From: UBA695 sp042691655
GTDB lineage: Bacteria; Verrucomicrobiota; Verrucomicrobiia; Chthoniobacterales; Chthoniobacteraceae
Assembly: GCA_042691655.1 (NCBI GenBank)
Contig: CP170506.1
Coordinates: forward strand, 3,782,001-3,846,000
Direction: 5' to 3'
DNA: 64,000 nucleotides
Shown here: positions 18,211 through 28,234 of the stretch, in pieces
Position numbering within the stretch: position 1 is the stretch's first letter
Layout of the letters: every line of letters begins with the position of its first letter
Position numbers and translations under genes: made by a program
The notes under the pieces: generated by a model
Database searches by the model: none
What the model saw: only the letters and a program-made list of their open reading frames with translations
Told to the model about the DNA's origin: nothing

Positions 18211-18951
18211 TTAGCGAACGAGGCTAAAGCGCACCGGCACCTCCACCTGAGAGGATACGGGGACCCCGGCGGTGGTGGCCGGGTCAAAGGTCCAGCACCG
18301 GACGCCTTTCAGCGCCGCTTCGTCCAGCAGAGGGAAGCCGCAGGAGCGGGAAAGGGTGATTTCGCCCGGCTTTCCGTTTGGCAGGACCTGGATTTTGACA
18401 AAAGAGACGCCTTGCTGTCGCTCCCGCTTGGCCTGGGGCGGGTATTCGGGCCGGGGATGGCTGCGGTAGCGCGGCTGGCCGCCTCCGCCAGCGCCCGAGG
18501 CAGCCGCTCCCGCTCCGGAGAGGCCGCTGCCGCTTCCCGTGCCCGCGCCGGGCTTCGTGGAAACGCTCGCAGCCGGGTTTCCATGACGGACTGGGGCCTT
18601 GGTCCGGGCTGCGGGCTGCGGCTTGCGAAGGGGTTCCGGCTGGGTCTGCGGGGCGGGTTTGACTTCGGAAATGGGGGTTGAAGGGGGCTCGGGCACCGGC
18701 TCGGGTTCAACCGCCGGGGTGGGCTCGGCCACCGCCGCCGGTTCCGGCTGGGGTGTTTCGGGAGGAGCCGGGGCGGTTTCCGGGCTGCCCCAGGCTTCGG
18801 GAGCGCCCTCTTCCTCGCCGATTAGCGCCACGTCCGTCGTTCCGGCGTCCCCCACTGAGTGCAGCACCGGCCCGCTCGCTTGAAAGCCGAAAAGCAGCAG
18901 CGCATGGCACCCCGCCGCGCCCAGGAAGCTCAGTGTCAGCGCGCGTTTCAT
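18211..18951 (-). CDS. tonB: TonB-family energy transducer
   Basis: A 246-residue protein with an N-terminal membrane anchor (ALTLSFLGAAGCHALLLFGF), a long Pro/Glu-rich periplasm-spanning region (about 55-125), a Gly/Ser-rich stretch and a C-terminal TonB domain (RPEYPPQAKRERQQGVSFVK onward, ending VPVRFSLVR). It transmits proton-motive force energy from ExbB-ExbD to outer membrane receptors. Its ATG shares a base with the exbD stop. The three genes form exbB-exbD-tonB on minus. Confidence 0.9.
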   Translation of the reverse strand: MKRALTLSFLGAAGCHALLLFGFQASGPVLHSVGDAGTTDVALIGEEEGAPEAWGSPETAPAPPETPQPEPAAVAEPTPAVEPEPVPEPPSTPISEVKPAPQTQPEPLRKPQPAARTKAPVRHGNPAASVSTKPGAGTGSGSGLSGAGAAASGAGGGGQPRYRSHPRPEYPPQAKRERQQGVSFVKIQVLPNGKPGEITLSRSCGFPLLDEAALKGVRCWTFDPATTAGVPVSSQVEVPVRFSLVR

Positions 18952-19400
18952 CAGGGCTGGGGGGCTGAGGGGGCTTGGGGAGTCTGGGGCGCGGGCTGGG
19001 TCTGGATGGCCACTTTGGCGATCCCCGCTTTGCGCACGGCGTCGAGGACGGCGATGGCGGCCCCGAATTCACTCTTCACATCCCCGTGGATCACCACGCG
19101 AGGGTCAGCCCGCTGGGCTTTGAGCGCCGCGAGCCGCGGTTCGAGTTCCCCGGGAGCCAGCGGCGTTTTGTCGAAATAAATCTGGCCGTCGGCCTGGATG
19201 GAGATGGCGCTGGCCTCCCCCTCCTGGGCCTGGGGCGCGGCGGTGGAGGCCGTGGGCAGATTGAGCGAGATGCCCTGGTTCTTGATCATCGAGAGCGACA
19301 CCATGACGAACGTCGCCAGGAGGAAAAAAACGATGTCGATCAAGGGGATGATCTCGATACGCGCCCGGCGCTTACTGCGAGGGGAAGGGATGGGCGTCAT
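18951..19400 (-). CDS. exbD: ExbD/TolR-family biopolymer transport protein
   Basis: A 149-residue protein with a single N-terminal membrane helix containing the functional Asp (IIPLIDIVFFLLATFVMVS), followed by a periplasmic domain ending in VVIHGDVKSEFGAAIAVLD and a Pro/Gln-rich tail. With ExbB it forms the proton-driven motor for TonB. Its start overlaps the exbB stop by ATGA. Confidence 0.93.
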   Translation of the reverse strand: MTPIPSPRSKRRARIEIIPLIDIVFFLLATFVMVSLSMIKNQGISLNLPTASTAAPQAQEGEASAISIQADGQIYFDKTPLAPGELEPRLAALKAQRADPRVVIHGDVKSEFGAAIAVLDAVRKAGIAKVAIQTQPAPQTPQAPSAPQP

Positions 19401-20011
19401 GGCTTGGAATCCACCCCGGAGCGCAGGAGAAGGAGCTCCAGCTTGGCGGCGGAGGTTTCGATCTCCGCGCGGGCCCGCTCCAGTTGGGTATTGAGAAAAT
19501 TGAAGGGGAGCAGCGAGACCATGGCGATCAAGAGGCCGAACGCGGTGGCGATGAGGGCCTCGGCAATGCCGCCGGTGATGGCGGTGGGCGCGCCGAGTTC
19601 CGCCGCCCCGAGGAGCCCGAAGGCGTGGATCATCCCCGTAACCGTGCCAAAAAGACCCAGGAGCGGGGCCAGGGTGACGATGGTATCGAGCATGGAAATG
19701 CCCCGGTTAAAGCGCTGCAATTCCTGGTTGGCCGATTGCAACAGCGCGTTGCTAAAGGAGACTTCGCTGTGCTCCAGGGCGTAGGTGAGGACGCGGGCGA
19801 CGTAATCCCGGGAGCGTTTGCCGATGGCGCGGGCTTCTTCGGGATAGCCCTGCTGAACTTGGGCAAAAATCCCCGCGACCGCCTCGGGATCGCGCCGGAG
19901 CGCCTCGCGCACGGTGAAAAAGAGCCGTTCGAAAACGACCGTGAGCGCGATGAGCGAGGTGAGGAGCAGGGGCCACATCACCGGGCCTCCCTTGAGAAAA
20001 ATCTGGATCAT
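19397..20011 (-). CDS. exbB: ExbB/TolQ/MotA proton channel protein
   Basis: An ExbB-family protein of about 204 residues from the ATG at 20011 (MIQIFLKGGPVMWPLLL); a GTG at 20044 would add 11 residues. Three membrane helices are visible: the N-terminal one and two near the end (LDTIVTLAPLLGLFGTVTGM and GIAEALIATAFGLLIAMVSL). The conserved Pro/Gly motif LAPLLGLFGTVTGMI is diagnostic. It is the first gene of the exbB-exbD-tonB operon. Confidence 0.93.
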   Translation of the reverse strand: MIQIFLKGGPVMWPLLLTSLIALTVVFERLFFTVREALRRDPEAVAGIFAQVQQGYPEEARAIGKRSRDYVARVLTYALEHSEVSFSNALLQSANQELQRFNRGISMLDTIVTLAPLLGLFGTVTGMIHAFGLLGAAELGAPTAITGGIAEALIATAFGLLIAMVSLLPFNFLNTQLERARAEIETSAAKLELLLLRSGVDSKP

Positions 20012-20165
20012 GAGCGGAAAATAGGCCCGTATTTTTCGGCCCACTCCACGGGGTTGGCGAGGATTTTTTTAGTCCCCGTCGCATATTTCCATTGCCTTCC
20101 GGCTTCTGGGCGACTACTTTTTCCGCTCCCGTTCCACCGGGTAAATTTTTAACCTTTTCCATTCC

Positions 20166-20321
20166 ATGTCACAACATCGCAGTCTCAAAGGTGCCAGCAC
20201 CATCACGGTGAAACGTAACGTTCTCAAGCGCTTCGAACGCGTTGAACTCCTCAAGAAACGCGGCGTCTGGAAAGACGATCAACGCGTGATGGGTCTCCCG
20301 AAGACCAAGCCCGAGGAATAA
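20166..20321 (+). CDS. Small basic protein of the Verrucomicrobia/Chlamydiae type
   Basis: A 51-residue, strongly basic protein: MSQHRSLKGASTITVKRNV, then LKRFERVELLKKRGVWKDD and a short C-terminus ending KTKPEE. This resembles a short conserved family found in Verrucomicrobia and Chlamydiae, thought to be RNA- or ribosome-associated. The recognition is from memory. The gene is isolated on plus, has its own terminator at 20350-20379, and faces away from exbB. Confidence 0.8.
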   Translation: MSQHRSLKGASTITVKRNVLKRFERVELLKKRGVWKDDQRVMGLPKTKPEE

Positions 20322-20349
20322 GACCCCGGCGCTCCATTCCATTTTAATA

Positions 20350-20379
20350 AAGGCTCTCCTGCAAAGGAGGGCCTTTTTT
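20350..20379 (+). terminator. Intrinsic terminator of the small basic protein gene
   Basis: AAGGCTCTCC, loop of six bases, GGAGGGCCTT, then a run of T. The 10-bp stem has one G-T pair. It starts 28 bases after the stop codon. Confidence 0.85.
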
Positions 20380-20383
20380 GTGC

Positions 20384-20893
20384 TTACGGAAGGAATCGCC
20401 CCCAAGGCCGAGACCTCTCAAATCCCGGCGGAATTTTCGATACCTCGACCCCACCCGATTGCATAGCAGCAAAGAATTCGGACCGGGGCATGGAGTACAA
20501 AGCGTTGTTGTACCGAAATTCGTAACGCGCCCCATCGTGCCCCGGCAAAACGCCCAAATCCAGCGACACTCCGCTGGGATACCAAATGGTCATTTTGGCG
20601 GAGTTGGTACACTGATGCTCTCTGCTTTTCCGTGCGCTTTCAAGAACCTTGAGAATTGCAACGCAGGAGGTGGAATCCATGGTCTTGGCATATCCATGGT
20701 CAGGCTCGCCCAAGACAGCACTCCAGTCGATCACTGAAAACGTTACCGCATTCGGACACTCCATAGGGAATTGTGGATGGGAACCGAAGAGCCAGGGCCA
20801 ACGGGCCATACCAAGGACGACTGCCAACAGCACGCCTAAAGCGCCGATGGCTCCCAAGAGTCCCTTTCCCAAGATCCGAAAAACGCGTTTCAT
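20384..20893 (-). CDS. Membrane-anchored 169-residue protein, function unknown
   Basis: Starts MKRVFRILGKGLLGAIGALG with a basic N-terminus and one membrane helix or uncleaved signal (about 9-30); the rest is probably extracytoplasmic. Two cysteines (CPN and SCV regions) might form a disulfide. Composition is less G+C-rich than the surrounding genes. It follows tmk on the same strand (36-base gap) and may ride on the end of the arginine transcript. No family recognised. Confidence 0.6.
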   Translation of the reverse strand: MKRVFRILGKGLLGAIGALGVLLAVVLGMARWPWLFGSHPQFPMECPNAVTFSVIDWSAVLGEPDHGYAKTMDSTSCVAILKVLESARKSREHQCTNSAKMTIWYPSGVSLDLGVLPGHDGARYEFRYNNALYSMPRSEFFAAMQSGGVEVSKIPPGFERSRPWGRFLP

Positions 20894-20929
20894 TCCGTAA
20901 CGCGAATCTGCATACAGATATTTGCCCGC

Positions 20930-21601
20930 TTAGGCAAACCAAAGGCCGGGTTCTTTCGGGATAACGGGCGCGGCGCTGATGATTTTGCGCAGGGCGGCTT
21001 CTTTGAAGACTCGCAGGGCGTCGGCAGTGACGGTTCGCAAATCGCGGCTGGCGTCCACCCGGACGGAGGGGCGGTCGCCTTTTTCGTGGAGCTGGGTGAA
21101 GATGGCGCGGGTTTTCTCAAGCAAGTCGCTCTCTTCGAAATCGTTGGGCTGGTCCCCACGACCGTGGATACGGGAAATTCCACTACCAACGGGCACGTCC
21201 AAAAATAAAAACAAATCGGGAATTGGGGCGATGGCTTCGTTTGAGGCGATGATCTGCTCCACATCTGCACCGCGTGCCCCCTGGTACGCGGCGTTGCTCC
21301 AGTAGTAGCGGTCCACAATGACGATTTGGTTTCCCTTCAGAGCCGGGCCGATGCTCCGCTCGACATGTTCCTTGCGGTCGAGCCGGAAGAGTTCCAGCTC
21401 CTGGTCTATCGAAAGACGACCGGTTTGGGCAGATTCCCGAAGTTTCTGCCCATAGGACAACCCGGTGGGTTCCTTCGAGAAGACACACCCAAGCCCGCGC
21501 TCGCCGCACCATTGCGCAAGCATACCGGCGACGGTCGTTTTACCAGCACCGTCGATTCCCTCAACAGCAACCAGGAGACCGCCAGGAATGGGTGTTTTCA
21601 T
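20930..21601 (-). CDS. tmk: Thymidylate kinase
   Basis: A 223-residue dTMP kinase starting MKTPIPGGLLVAVEGIDGAG; the P-loop is EGIDGAGKTT. The Asp/Arg motif DRYYWSNAAYQG aligns with the DR-Y/F-S-x-AYQ signature, and LFLFLDVPV follows. The frame is open far upstream (to 22177), but that part is the antisense-composition shadow of argF, and the kinase homology begins at the ATG at 21601. It catalyses dTMP to dTDP. It lies 65 bases after argF. Confidence 0.92.
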   Translation of the reverse strand: MKTPIPGGLLVAVEGIDGAGKTTVAGMLAQWCGERGLGCVFSKEPTGLSYGQKLRESAQTGRLSIDQELELFRLDRKEHVERSIGPALKGNQIVIVDRYYWSNAAYQGARGADVEQIIASNEAIAPIPDLFLFLDVPVGSGISRIHGRGDQPNDFEESDLLEKTRAIFTQLHEKGDRPSVRVDASRDLRTVTADALRVFKEAALRKIISAAPVIPKEPGLWFA

Positions 21602-21666
21602 GGATTTGGGGGATGTGCCACGTTTCCTTTGCGGTCTTTCGTTTCGTTGCGCGAGCTTTTTTTCGA

Positions 21667-22563
21667 TTATTTCACCAGCCAGGCGAGGATCGCTTTTTGC
21701 GCGTGGAGGCGGTTTTCGGCTTCGGTGAAGATGGTGTCGGCGTGGGCTTCCAGGACTTCGTCGGTGATCTCTTTGCCCCGGTAGGCGGGCAGGCAGTGCA
21801 TGGCGAGCGCGCCGGGGGCGGCTTTTTTGAGGAGTTCGGAGCTGATCTGGTAGCCCGCGAGCTGGGCGAGGCGGTACTCGGTCTCTTTCTCCATGCCCAT
21901 GCTGACCCAGACGTCGGTGTAGAGGACGTCGGCTCCGTCGGCCGCGGCTTCGATGTCGTCGGTGACGGTGATGTTGGGGCCTGCTTTGGCGAGGAGCTCC
22001 TTGGAGGGCTGGAAGGGCACGGGGGCGGCGATGCGCAGCTTGAAGTTGAGCTTCGAGGCGGCCCAGATCCACGAGACGGGGACGTTGCACGCGCCGTCGC
22101 CGATGAAGGTGACGGTTTTGCCTTCGTAGGTGCCGAGCTTTTCCTGGATGGTGAAGAGGTCGGCCAGGATCTGGCACGGGTGCTCGGCGTCGGTGAGGGC
22201 GTTGATGGTGGGGATGTTGCCGTAGGCGGCGAAGTCCTCGACGTCCTGCTGGGCGTAGGTGCGGATGACCGCGCCGTGGATCATGCGGCCCATGACGCGG
22301 GCGGTGTCTTTGATCGGCTCGCCGCGCCCGAGCTGGATGTCGTGGGCGGAGAGGAAGAGGGCGTCGCCGCCGAGTTCACGGATGCCGACTTCGAAGCTGA
22401 CCCGGGTGCGGGTGGAGGATTTGCTGAAAATGAGCCCCCAACACTGGCCTTTGAGCGGCAACTCGGCGTGGTGGCCGCGCTCGGCTTTGATTTTTTGGGT
22501 CATCGCCAAAATTTCAACCATGTCGCTCGCGGGGAGCGCTTCGAGAGAAAGCAGGTGCTTCAT
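21667..22563 (-). CDS. argF: Ornithine carbamoyltransferase
   Basis: A 298-residue carbamoyltransferase. The carbamoyl-phosphate motif SSTRTR is at about 48-53, HPCQ near 128, and the ornithine-binding motif is MHCLPAYRG near the C-terminus, where OTCases have HCLP. It makes citrulline from ornithine and carbamoyl phosphate. It is the fifth gene of the arg cluster, 22 bases downstream of argD. Confidence 0.96.
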   Translation of the reverse strand: MKHLLSLEALPASDMVEILAMTQKIKAERGHHAELPLKGQCWGLIFSKSSTRTRVSFEVGIRELGGDALFLSAHDIQLGRGEPIKDTARVMGRMIHGAVIRTYAQQDVEDFAAYGNIPTINALTDAEHPCQILADLFTIQEKLGTYEGKTVTFIGDGACNVPVSWIWAASKLNFKLRIAAPVPFQPSKELLAKAGPNITVTDDIEAAADGADVLYTDVWVSMGMEKETEYRLAQLAGYQISSELLKKAAPGALAMHCLPAYRGKEITDEVLEAHADTIFTEAENRLHAQKAILAWLVK

Positions 22564-22585
22564 AAAGCTAAGGAAAGGTGATTTT

Positions 22586-23881
22586 TTACGATTCTAGGGC
22601 CGCGCCGAGGATCTGGACGGCCCGGTCGATCTCGGCTTTGCTGACGTTGAGCGGCGGCAGCCAGCGGATGCTCTGCACGCCGGAGGGGACGCACAGGAGG
22701 CCGCCCGCGTGCAGCCGGGCGATGAGGGCGAGGCTCGCGGCCCGGTCGTCGCCGATGCGCTGGGAAAAGTCGGGCACGAGCTGGAAGGCGATCATGAGGC
22801 CCACGCCGCGCACGTCTTTGATGAGCGGGCTCTTGAGGCCGAGGATGGCTTCCCTGGCGTAGTTGCCCAGGTCGCGGGCGTTGGCGAGCAGGTTCTCTTC
22901 TTCGACGATGGAGAGGACTTCGTTGGCGACGGTGCAGCCCATGGGGGTGCCGCCGAAGGTGGTGCCGTGCGATCCAGCGCCGAGGAGGTCGGCAAGGCTG
23001 CTTTCTTTGCCGTCTTTTAGGGTAATTTTGCGGTCGCGAATCCAGAAGGCGCCCATCGGGTAGCCGTCGGCGATGCCCTTGGCCCAGCTGATGGCGTCGG
23101 GGACGACTTCGCCCTGGGTGAGGGTCTGCCAGGCGCACCAGTCGCCCGTGCGCCCGAGGCCGCACTGGATTTCGTCGAACATGAGGAGCAGGCCGTGGTC
23201 GTCGCAAATTTTGCGAACGGCCTTGAGGAAAGCGAGCGTAGCGGGCAGGACGCCGATTTCGCCCTGGATGGGCTCCATGAGGACGGCGATGGTGTCGGGG
23301 CCGATGGCGCGAGAGAGCTCGGGCGCGTCGTTGAAGGGGACGTGCCGGAAGCCGGGCGTGATCGGGTCAAAGCCCTTGCGCACTTTCTCCTGGCCGGTGG
23401 CGGCGATGCCCGCGAGCGTGCGGCCGTGGAAGGAGCCGTCGAAGGTGAGGATTTCGAACCGGTTGGGCGAGTATTCCAGCTCTTCCCCGGCGGCGTGGCG
23501 CGAGTGGGGGGAGCGGGCTTCGTTGCCGAACTTGCGGGCGAGCTTGTAGAGGCCTTCGTTGGCTTCCGCGCCGGAGTTGCAGAAAAAGACTTTGCCGGGG
23601 TGGCCGACGTAGCGGTTCAAGCGCGCGGCGAGCTCACCCTGCGGGCGGGTGTAGTAGAGGTTGGAGGTATGGATAAGCGTGCGGGCCTGGCGGGCGATGG
23701 TGTCGGCCACGCGGGGGTGGCAATGCCCGACGGAGCAGACGGCGATACCGGCTCCAAAATCGAGGTATTCCTTGCCCGCTTCGTCCCAGATGCGCGTGCC
23801 TTCGCCGCGCTCCAAAGCGAGCGGGAACCGGGCATACGACGGAACGACGTTCGCTTCAAACAACTCTTGTGTGCTTTCCAT
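22586..23881 (-). CDS. argD: Acetylornithine aminotransferase
   Basis: A 431-residue class III aminotransferase starting at the ATG at 23881 (MESTQELFEANVVPSYARF), preceded by GGAGAAAATA as ribosome binding site; the open frame upstream to 23998 overlaps argB and is not homologous. FCNSGAEANEG is the PLP phosphate cup, LMFDEIQCGLGRTG the Asp that contacts the PLP ring, and Lys in SWAKGIADGYPMG the Schiff-base residue. It is a PLP enzyme converting N-acetylglutamate semialdehyde to N-acetylornithine. Confidence 0.95.
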   Translation of the reverse strand: MESTQELFEANVVPSYARFPLALERGEGTRIWDEAGKEYLDFGAGIAVCSVGHCHPRVADTIARQARTLIHTSNLYYTRPQGELAARLNRYVGHPGKVFFCNSGAEANEGLYKLARKFGNEARSPHSRHAAGEELEYSPNRFEILTFDGSFHGRTLAGIAATGQEKVRKGFDPITPGFRHVPFNDAPELSRAIGPDTIAVLMEPIQGEIGVLPATLAFLKAVRKICDDHGLLLMFDEIQCGLGRTGDWCAWQTLTQGEVVPDAISWAKGIADGYPMGAFWIRDRKITLKDGKESSLADLLGAGSHGTTFGGTPMGCTVANEVLSIVEEENLLANARDLGNYAREAILGLKSPLIKDVRGVGLMIAFQLVPDFSQRIGDDRAASLALIARLHAGGLLCVPSGVQSIRWLPPLNVSKAEIDRAVQILGAALES

Positions 23882-23924
23882 TATTTTCTCCTGAAAAAAT
23901 CTGCCGGGCTTAAAAAACGGACTT

Positions 23925-24803
<879 letters not shown>

Positions 24804-24873
24804 CTTGCTATAAATTGAAGTTCGCGAAAAGCGGCGATTGGAATGCCCAAAGGCCGTTTTCGCAATCCAAAAA

Positions 24874-26091
24874 TCACTCCCCCATGTTGAACTCGACGTA
24901 GGCCGTGGTGAGGTCGGTGGTGAACACTGTGTAGTCGGCCTCGCCGACGTGTAGGTCGACGGTGATTGTAAAACGCTTGTTTGCCACGACTTCCTTCAAT
25001 TTCGAGAAGGGCGTGCTGGCCGCCATGCCGTTCTGCACGGCGATGAGGCCGTCGTAGTAAATATCGACGGTTTCTTCGCGAATTTTCGCCCCGGAGTACC
25101 CGATGGCGTCCATGACGCGGCCCCAGTTGGGGTCGCCGCCGAACCAGCAGCACTTGGTCAGGGTGGAATTGGCGACGGCTTCGGCGGCTTTGCGGGCATC
25201 CTGGCGGCTCTTGCCCCCACGGACCTGCACGGTGACGAATTTGCTGACGCCTTCGCCGTCCTCGACGATCATGCGCGCCAGGGCGCAGCAGACGTGGTTG
25301 AGGGCGTTCTGAAAGAGGTCGAACTCGGCGGTGCCGTCGGTGAGCGGTTCGTTGCCCGCCGCGCCGTTGGCCAGGACGAGCACGGTGTCGTTGGTGCTCA
25401 TGTCGCCATCGACGGTGATGCGGTTAAAGGACTGCTCGACGGCGTCCAAGATGGCCTGCTGAAGGAGCTTTTTGCTGATCGCGGCATCCGTGGTGACGAA
25501 GGAGAGCATGGTGGCCATGTTCGGGTCGATCATGCCCGCGCCTTTGGCGATGCCGCCGATGCGGACGGTTTTCTCCCCGAGCTGGAACTCGACGGCGATT
25601 TCCTTGACCTTGGTGTCGCTGGTCATGATGGCCTGGGCGGCGGCGAGGCTGCCGTCGGCGCTCAGGACCTGCGGGGCCTTGGCGATGGCGGCTTCCATAA
25701 TCTCGATGGGCAGCGGCACGCCGATGCGGCCGGTGGAGCAGACGAGGACCTGGCGTTCCTTGAGCTTAAGGGCCTTGGCGACGGCTTTGGCCATGCGCTT
25801 GGCGTGCTCGATGCCGATGACGCCGGTGCAGGCGTTGGCGTTTCCGCTGTTGGCGACGATGGCGCGCGTATCGGCGCCACGCACGTGGGCCTGGGAGACG
25901 CGGACCGGGGCGGCTTTCACTTTGTTGGTCGTGAAGGTGCCGCCGGAGACGGCAGGGGCCTCGGAAACGACGAACGCGATATCCGGTTTGCTGGTATTGG
26001 TGGCTTTGATTCCAGCGAAAACACTACCAGCTGCGAAGGAACGGGGCGCGGTGACGCCGCCGGAAATTTCTGTAAAACGATCTCCTGACAT
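24874..26091 (-). CDS. argJ: Glutamate N-acetyltransferase/ornithine acetyltransferase ArgJ
   Basis: A 405-residue ArgJ. The autocleavage site lies in KGAGMIDPNMATMLSFVTTDA (just upstream of MLS, at the Thr), giving alpha and beta chains. The C-terminal part contains CCWFGGDPNWGRVMDA. It recycles the acetyl group from N-acetylornithine to glutamate, so the pathway is cyclic and no argE or argA is needed in the cluster. Some ArgJ enzymes are bifunctional; this is not decided here. Confidence 0.96.
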   Translation of the reverse strand: MSGDRFTEISGGVTAPRSFAAGSVFAGIKATNTSKPDIAFVVSEAPAVSGGTFTTNKVKAAPVRVSQAHVRGADTRAIVANSGNANACTGVIGIEHAKRMAKAVAKALKLKERQVLVCSTGRIGVPLPIEIMEAAIAKAPQVLSADGSLAAAQAIMTSDTKVKEIAVEFQLGEKTVRIGGIAKGAGMIDPNMATMLSFVTTDAAISKKLLQQAILDAVEQSFNRITVDGDMSTNDTVLVLANGAAGNEPLTDGTAEFDLFQNALNHVCCALARMIVEDGEGVSKFVTVQVRGGKSRQDARKAAEAVANSTLTKCCWFGGDPNWGRVMDAIGYSGAKIREETVDIYYDGLIAVQNGMAASTPFSKLKEVVANKRFTITVDLHVGEADYTVFTTDLTTAYVEFNMGE

Positions 26092-26134
26092 AATCTAAAT
26101 CAATGGGCGAATGCGAAATTGCGTTCTCTTGTTA

Positions 26135-27172
26135 CTATAACAACCCTTCGGTTTCGGGCCAGCCGCAGAGGAGGTTGAGGCTCTGGACGGCCTGGCCGGA
26201 GGCCCCTTTGACGAGGTTGTCTTCGGCACTCATGAGCACCACCCGGCCCGTGCGCGGATCGTGCCGCCAGGCGATGTCGATGAAGTTGGTGAATACGACG
26301 TTCTTGATGTCCGCTCCGCCGGTCGGGCCCTGGAGCCGGACGAAGGGCTCGCTCTTATAGGCCGCTTCGAGCGCGGCGGTGATAGCCTCGATGCCGACGC
26401 CGGGCTTGAGGCTGGCGTAGGTGGTCGAGACGATGCCGCGGTTCACGGGAATGAGATGCGGGGTGAAGCTGATGACGACGGGGGCTCCGGCGGCGTTGGA
26501 AAGCTCCTGCTCGATCTCGGAGAGGTGCCGGTGCTTGGGTACGCCGTAGGCGCGGGCGCTTTCGTTGCACTCGCAGTAGAGGTAATCGACTGCCGCTTTT
26601 TTGCCCGCGCCGCTGACGCCGCTCATACTGGAGACGGTGATGGTGGCGGGGTCCAGGAGGCCGGCTTTTAAGAGCGGGATGAGCGGCAGGAGGATGCTGG
26701 TGGGGTAGCAACCGGCGGACGCGATCAAGCTCGAAGCGCGGATCTGGTCGCGGTAGATCTCCGGCAGGCCGTAGACGCTCTGCGGCAGGAGGTCGGGCGC
26801 GGGGTGCGGGGTGCCGTAGAATTCCTCGAAGACGGCGGCGCTCTTTAAGCGGAAGTCGGCGCTCAGGTCGATGACCTTGAGGCCGCCTTCGATGAGGGGC
26901 TTGGCGTATTCGTGCGCGAGGCCGTGGGGCAAGGCGAGGAATGCCACCTTGGCACCGGAAGCGACGACGGCGGCCGCGTCAGAGGCGGTGAATTTCACGT
27001 CGGCGAACCGCTGGTGCTGGAAGCGAGGGTAGACCTCGCCGATGGATTTCCCGGCGAGTTGACGCGAGGTGACGCACACGAGGTCCACCCCCGGGTGCCC
27101 CATCAGAATGCGGATCAACTCCTGGCCGGAATATCCCGACGCTCCAACTACGGCTACTTTGACTAAATTCAT
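26135..27172 (-). CDS. argC: N-acetyl-gamma-glutamyl-phosphate reductase
   Basis: A 345-residue reductase. The N-terminal VAVVGASGYSGQELIRIL is the NADP-binding motif, and ASAGCYPTS contains the catalytic Cys. It is the first gene of argC-argJ-argB-argD-argF on minus. The region upstream of 27172 up to the next gene at 27313 must hold the promoter; I see no clear arginine-repressor box. Confidence 0.96.
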   Translation of the reverse strand: MNLVKVAVVGASGYSGQELIRILMGHPGVDLVCVTSRQLAGKSIGEVYPRFQHQRFADVKFTASDAAAVVASGAKVAFLALPHGLAHEYAKPLIEGGLKVIDLSADFRLKSAAVFEEFYGTPHPAPDLLPQSVYGLPEIYRDQIRASSLIASAGCYPTSILLPLIPLLKAGLLDPATITVSSMSGVSGAGKKAAVDYLYCECNESARAYGVPKHRHLSEIEQELSNAAGAPVVISFTPHLIPVNRGIVSTTYASLKPGVGIEAITAALEAAYKSEPFVRLQGPTGGADIKNVVFTNFIDIAWRHDPRTGRVVLMSAEDNLVKGASGQAVQSLNLLCGWPETEGLL

Positions 27173-27312
27173 GAGGAAAGGGGTCGAGGATACGCCTCCC
27201 CTGCCCGCTTTGAAAATAGGAAAATGCGCTAGGGGTCCCTGGCGGGGGAATCAAAGGCTAGGATGCCGGGAAATGAAGCAAAATGTCCCCTCCCCTATTC
27301 TTGCCCTTCCTG

Positions 27313-27585
27313 TCAGTTCGACTTTTTGTTCTTTCTGATAATGGCAACGAAGGCAAGAAATAGGCCGAAACCTAACAAGAACAGAGAACCAACTATCGCC
27401 CCGGGCCCCTCCAGCGAAGGTCCACCGTGCCGGAACTGCTCAATTTTGCCACTATGCAACCCTGCATATCCCAAGGATATCAGGATGCATCCGCACAAGA
27501 ATTGCCATATCCGATCACCGCTTTTCACTAGGCTCAAATATCCCTCGGTCGCATTGGAAATCCAAAAAGTAGTTTCGTCAAACAC
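27313..27585 (-). CDS. Small two-helix membrane protein, function unknown
   Basis: A 90-residue protein starting MFDETTFWISNATEGYLSL. Two hydrophobic segments (about 28-46 and 62-83) are joined by a short polar loop, and the end is basic (RKNKKSN). Base composition is lower in G+C than the arg cluster. No family recognised, so it is a plausible but unproven gene. Confidence 0.5.
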   Translation of the reverse strand: MFDETTFWISNATEGYLSLVKSGDRIWQFLCGCILISLGYAGLHSGKIEQFRHGGPSLEGPGAIVGSLFLLGFGLFLAFVAIIRKNKKSN

Positions 27586-27600
27586 GATTCATCAATCAAC

Positions 27601-27680
27601 GGGGTCAACTCTTGAAACCTGACAATTCGGAATAACGAAGAAAAAAGAGTCGGTATGGAAGGTTTCAAGAATTGACCCCT
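27601..27680. repeat. 80-bp inverted-repeat element (possible MITE or REP-type unit)
   Basis: GGGGTCAACTCTTGAAACCT at 27601-27620 is repeated inverted at 27660-27679 with one mismatch in 20. The 39-bp interior is A-rich and non-coding. The ends resemble sequence motifs I associate with elements moved by REP-type Y1 transposases, but no transposase is nearby. Confidence 0.6.
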
Positions 27681-28234
27681 ATCTGTCGTGCCTCGGCTTC
27701 CCGAGGTGCCCTTTGTCACCAGGCGATCGATGCGCAGCCTGTTTCTAGAATTAGAAAAAAGGCGAACGTTGCTAGATAAAACAATCTCGTCATTATGCGG
27801 GTATTCACGAGAGTTGAGCATTGCCGTTCGCTGGAATAAGGGCCAGTTCATTCCGCGAGGGTTTCCCTGCTCGATTGGTCAGGGGTTGCCCCCCTATCTG
27901 CGATTGATGTGGTCACAGGCGGGCTTTTCTGCTTCTCTGTGCTACACTCCAAAGCAAGATATGCCACACACCGACTGCGGCCTTTTTCTCCTCGTCCTGC
28001 TCTTGCCGTCGTTGTTTCGCATCAAGAAGTGGAGAGCGATGTGGCAGGAATACCGCAGCAAGCGGCGGCGGGGCCACGAACAACCCCAGGAGGTCGCGGC
28101 GGCTTGCGAGGAGCACCTCCGGGATGCCCAAAACCAGGACAAGGACATCTCCGCCCCACCGTCTGCTCGTTACGAATCTCCAGATTTGTAACGTCCTAAG
28201 CCGAAAATAGGGGTCCTAGAAAAAAGGCAGAGGG

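Noticed and set aside
21602..22177. N-terminal extension of thymidylate kinase
   Set aside because: The stretch is a shadow of argF with Arg/Pro/His-rich composition; P-loop kinase homology begins at 21601.
27688..28191. Open frame of 167 codons on plus
   Set aside because: No recognisable family, mixed composition, and it runs through a region rich in repeats; I could not support it as a gene.
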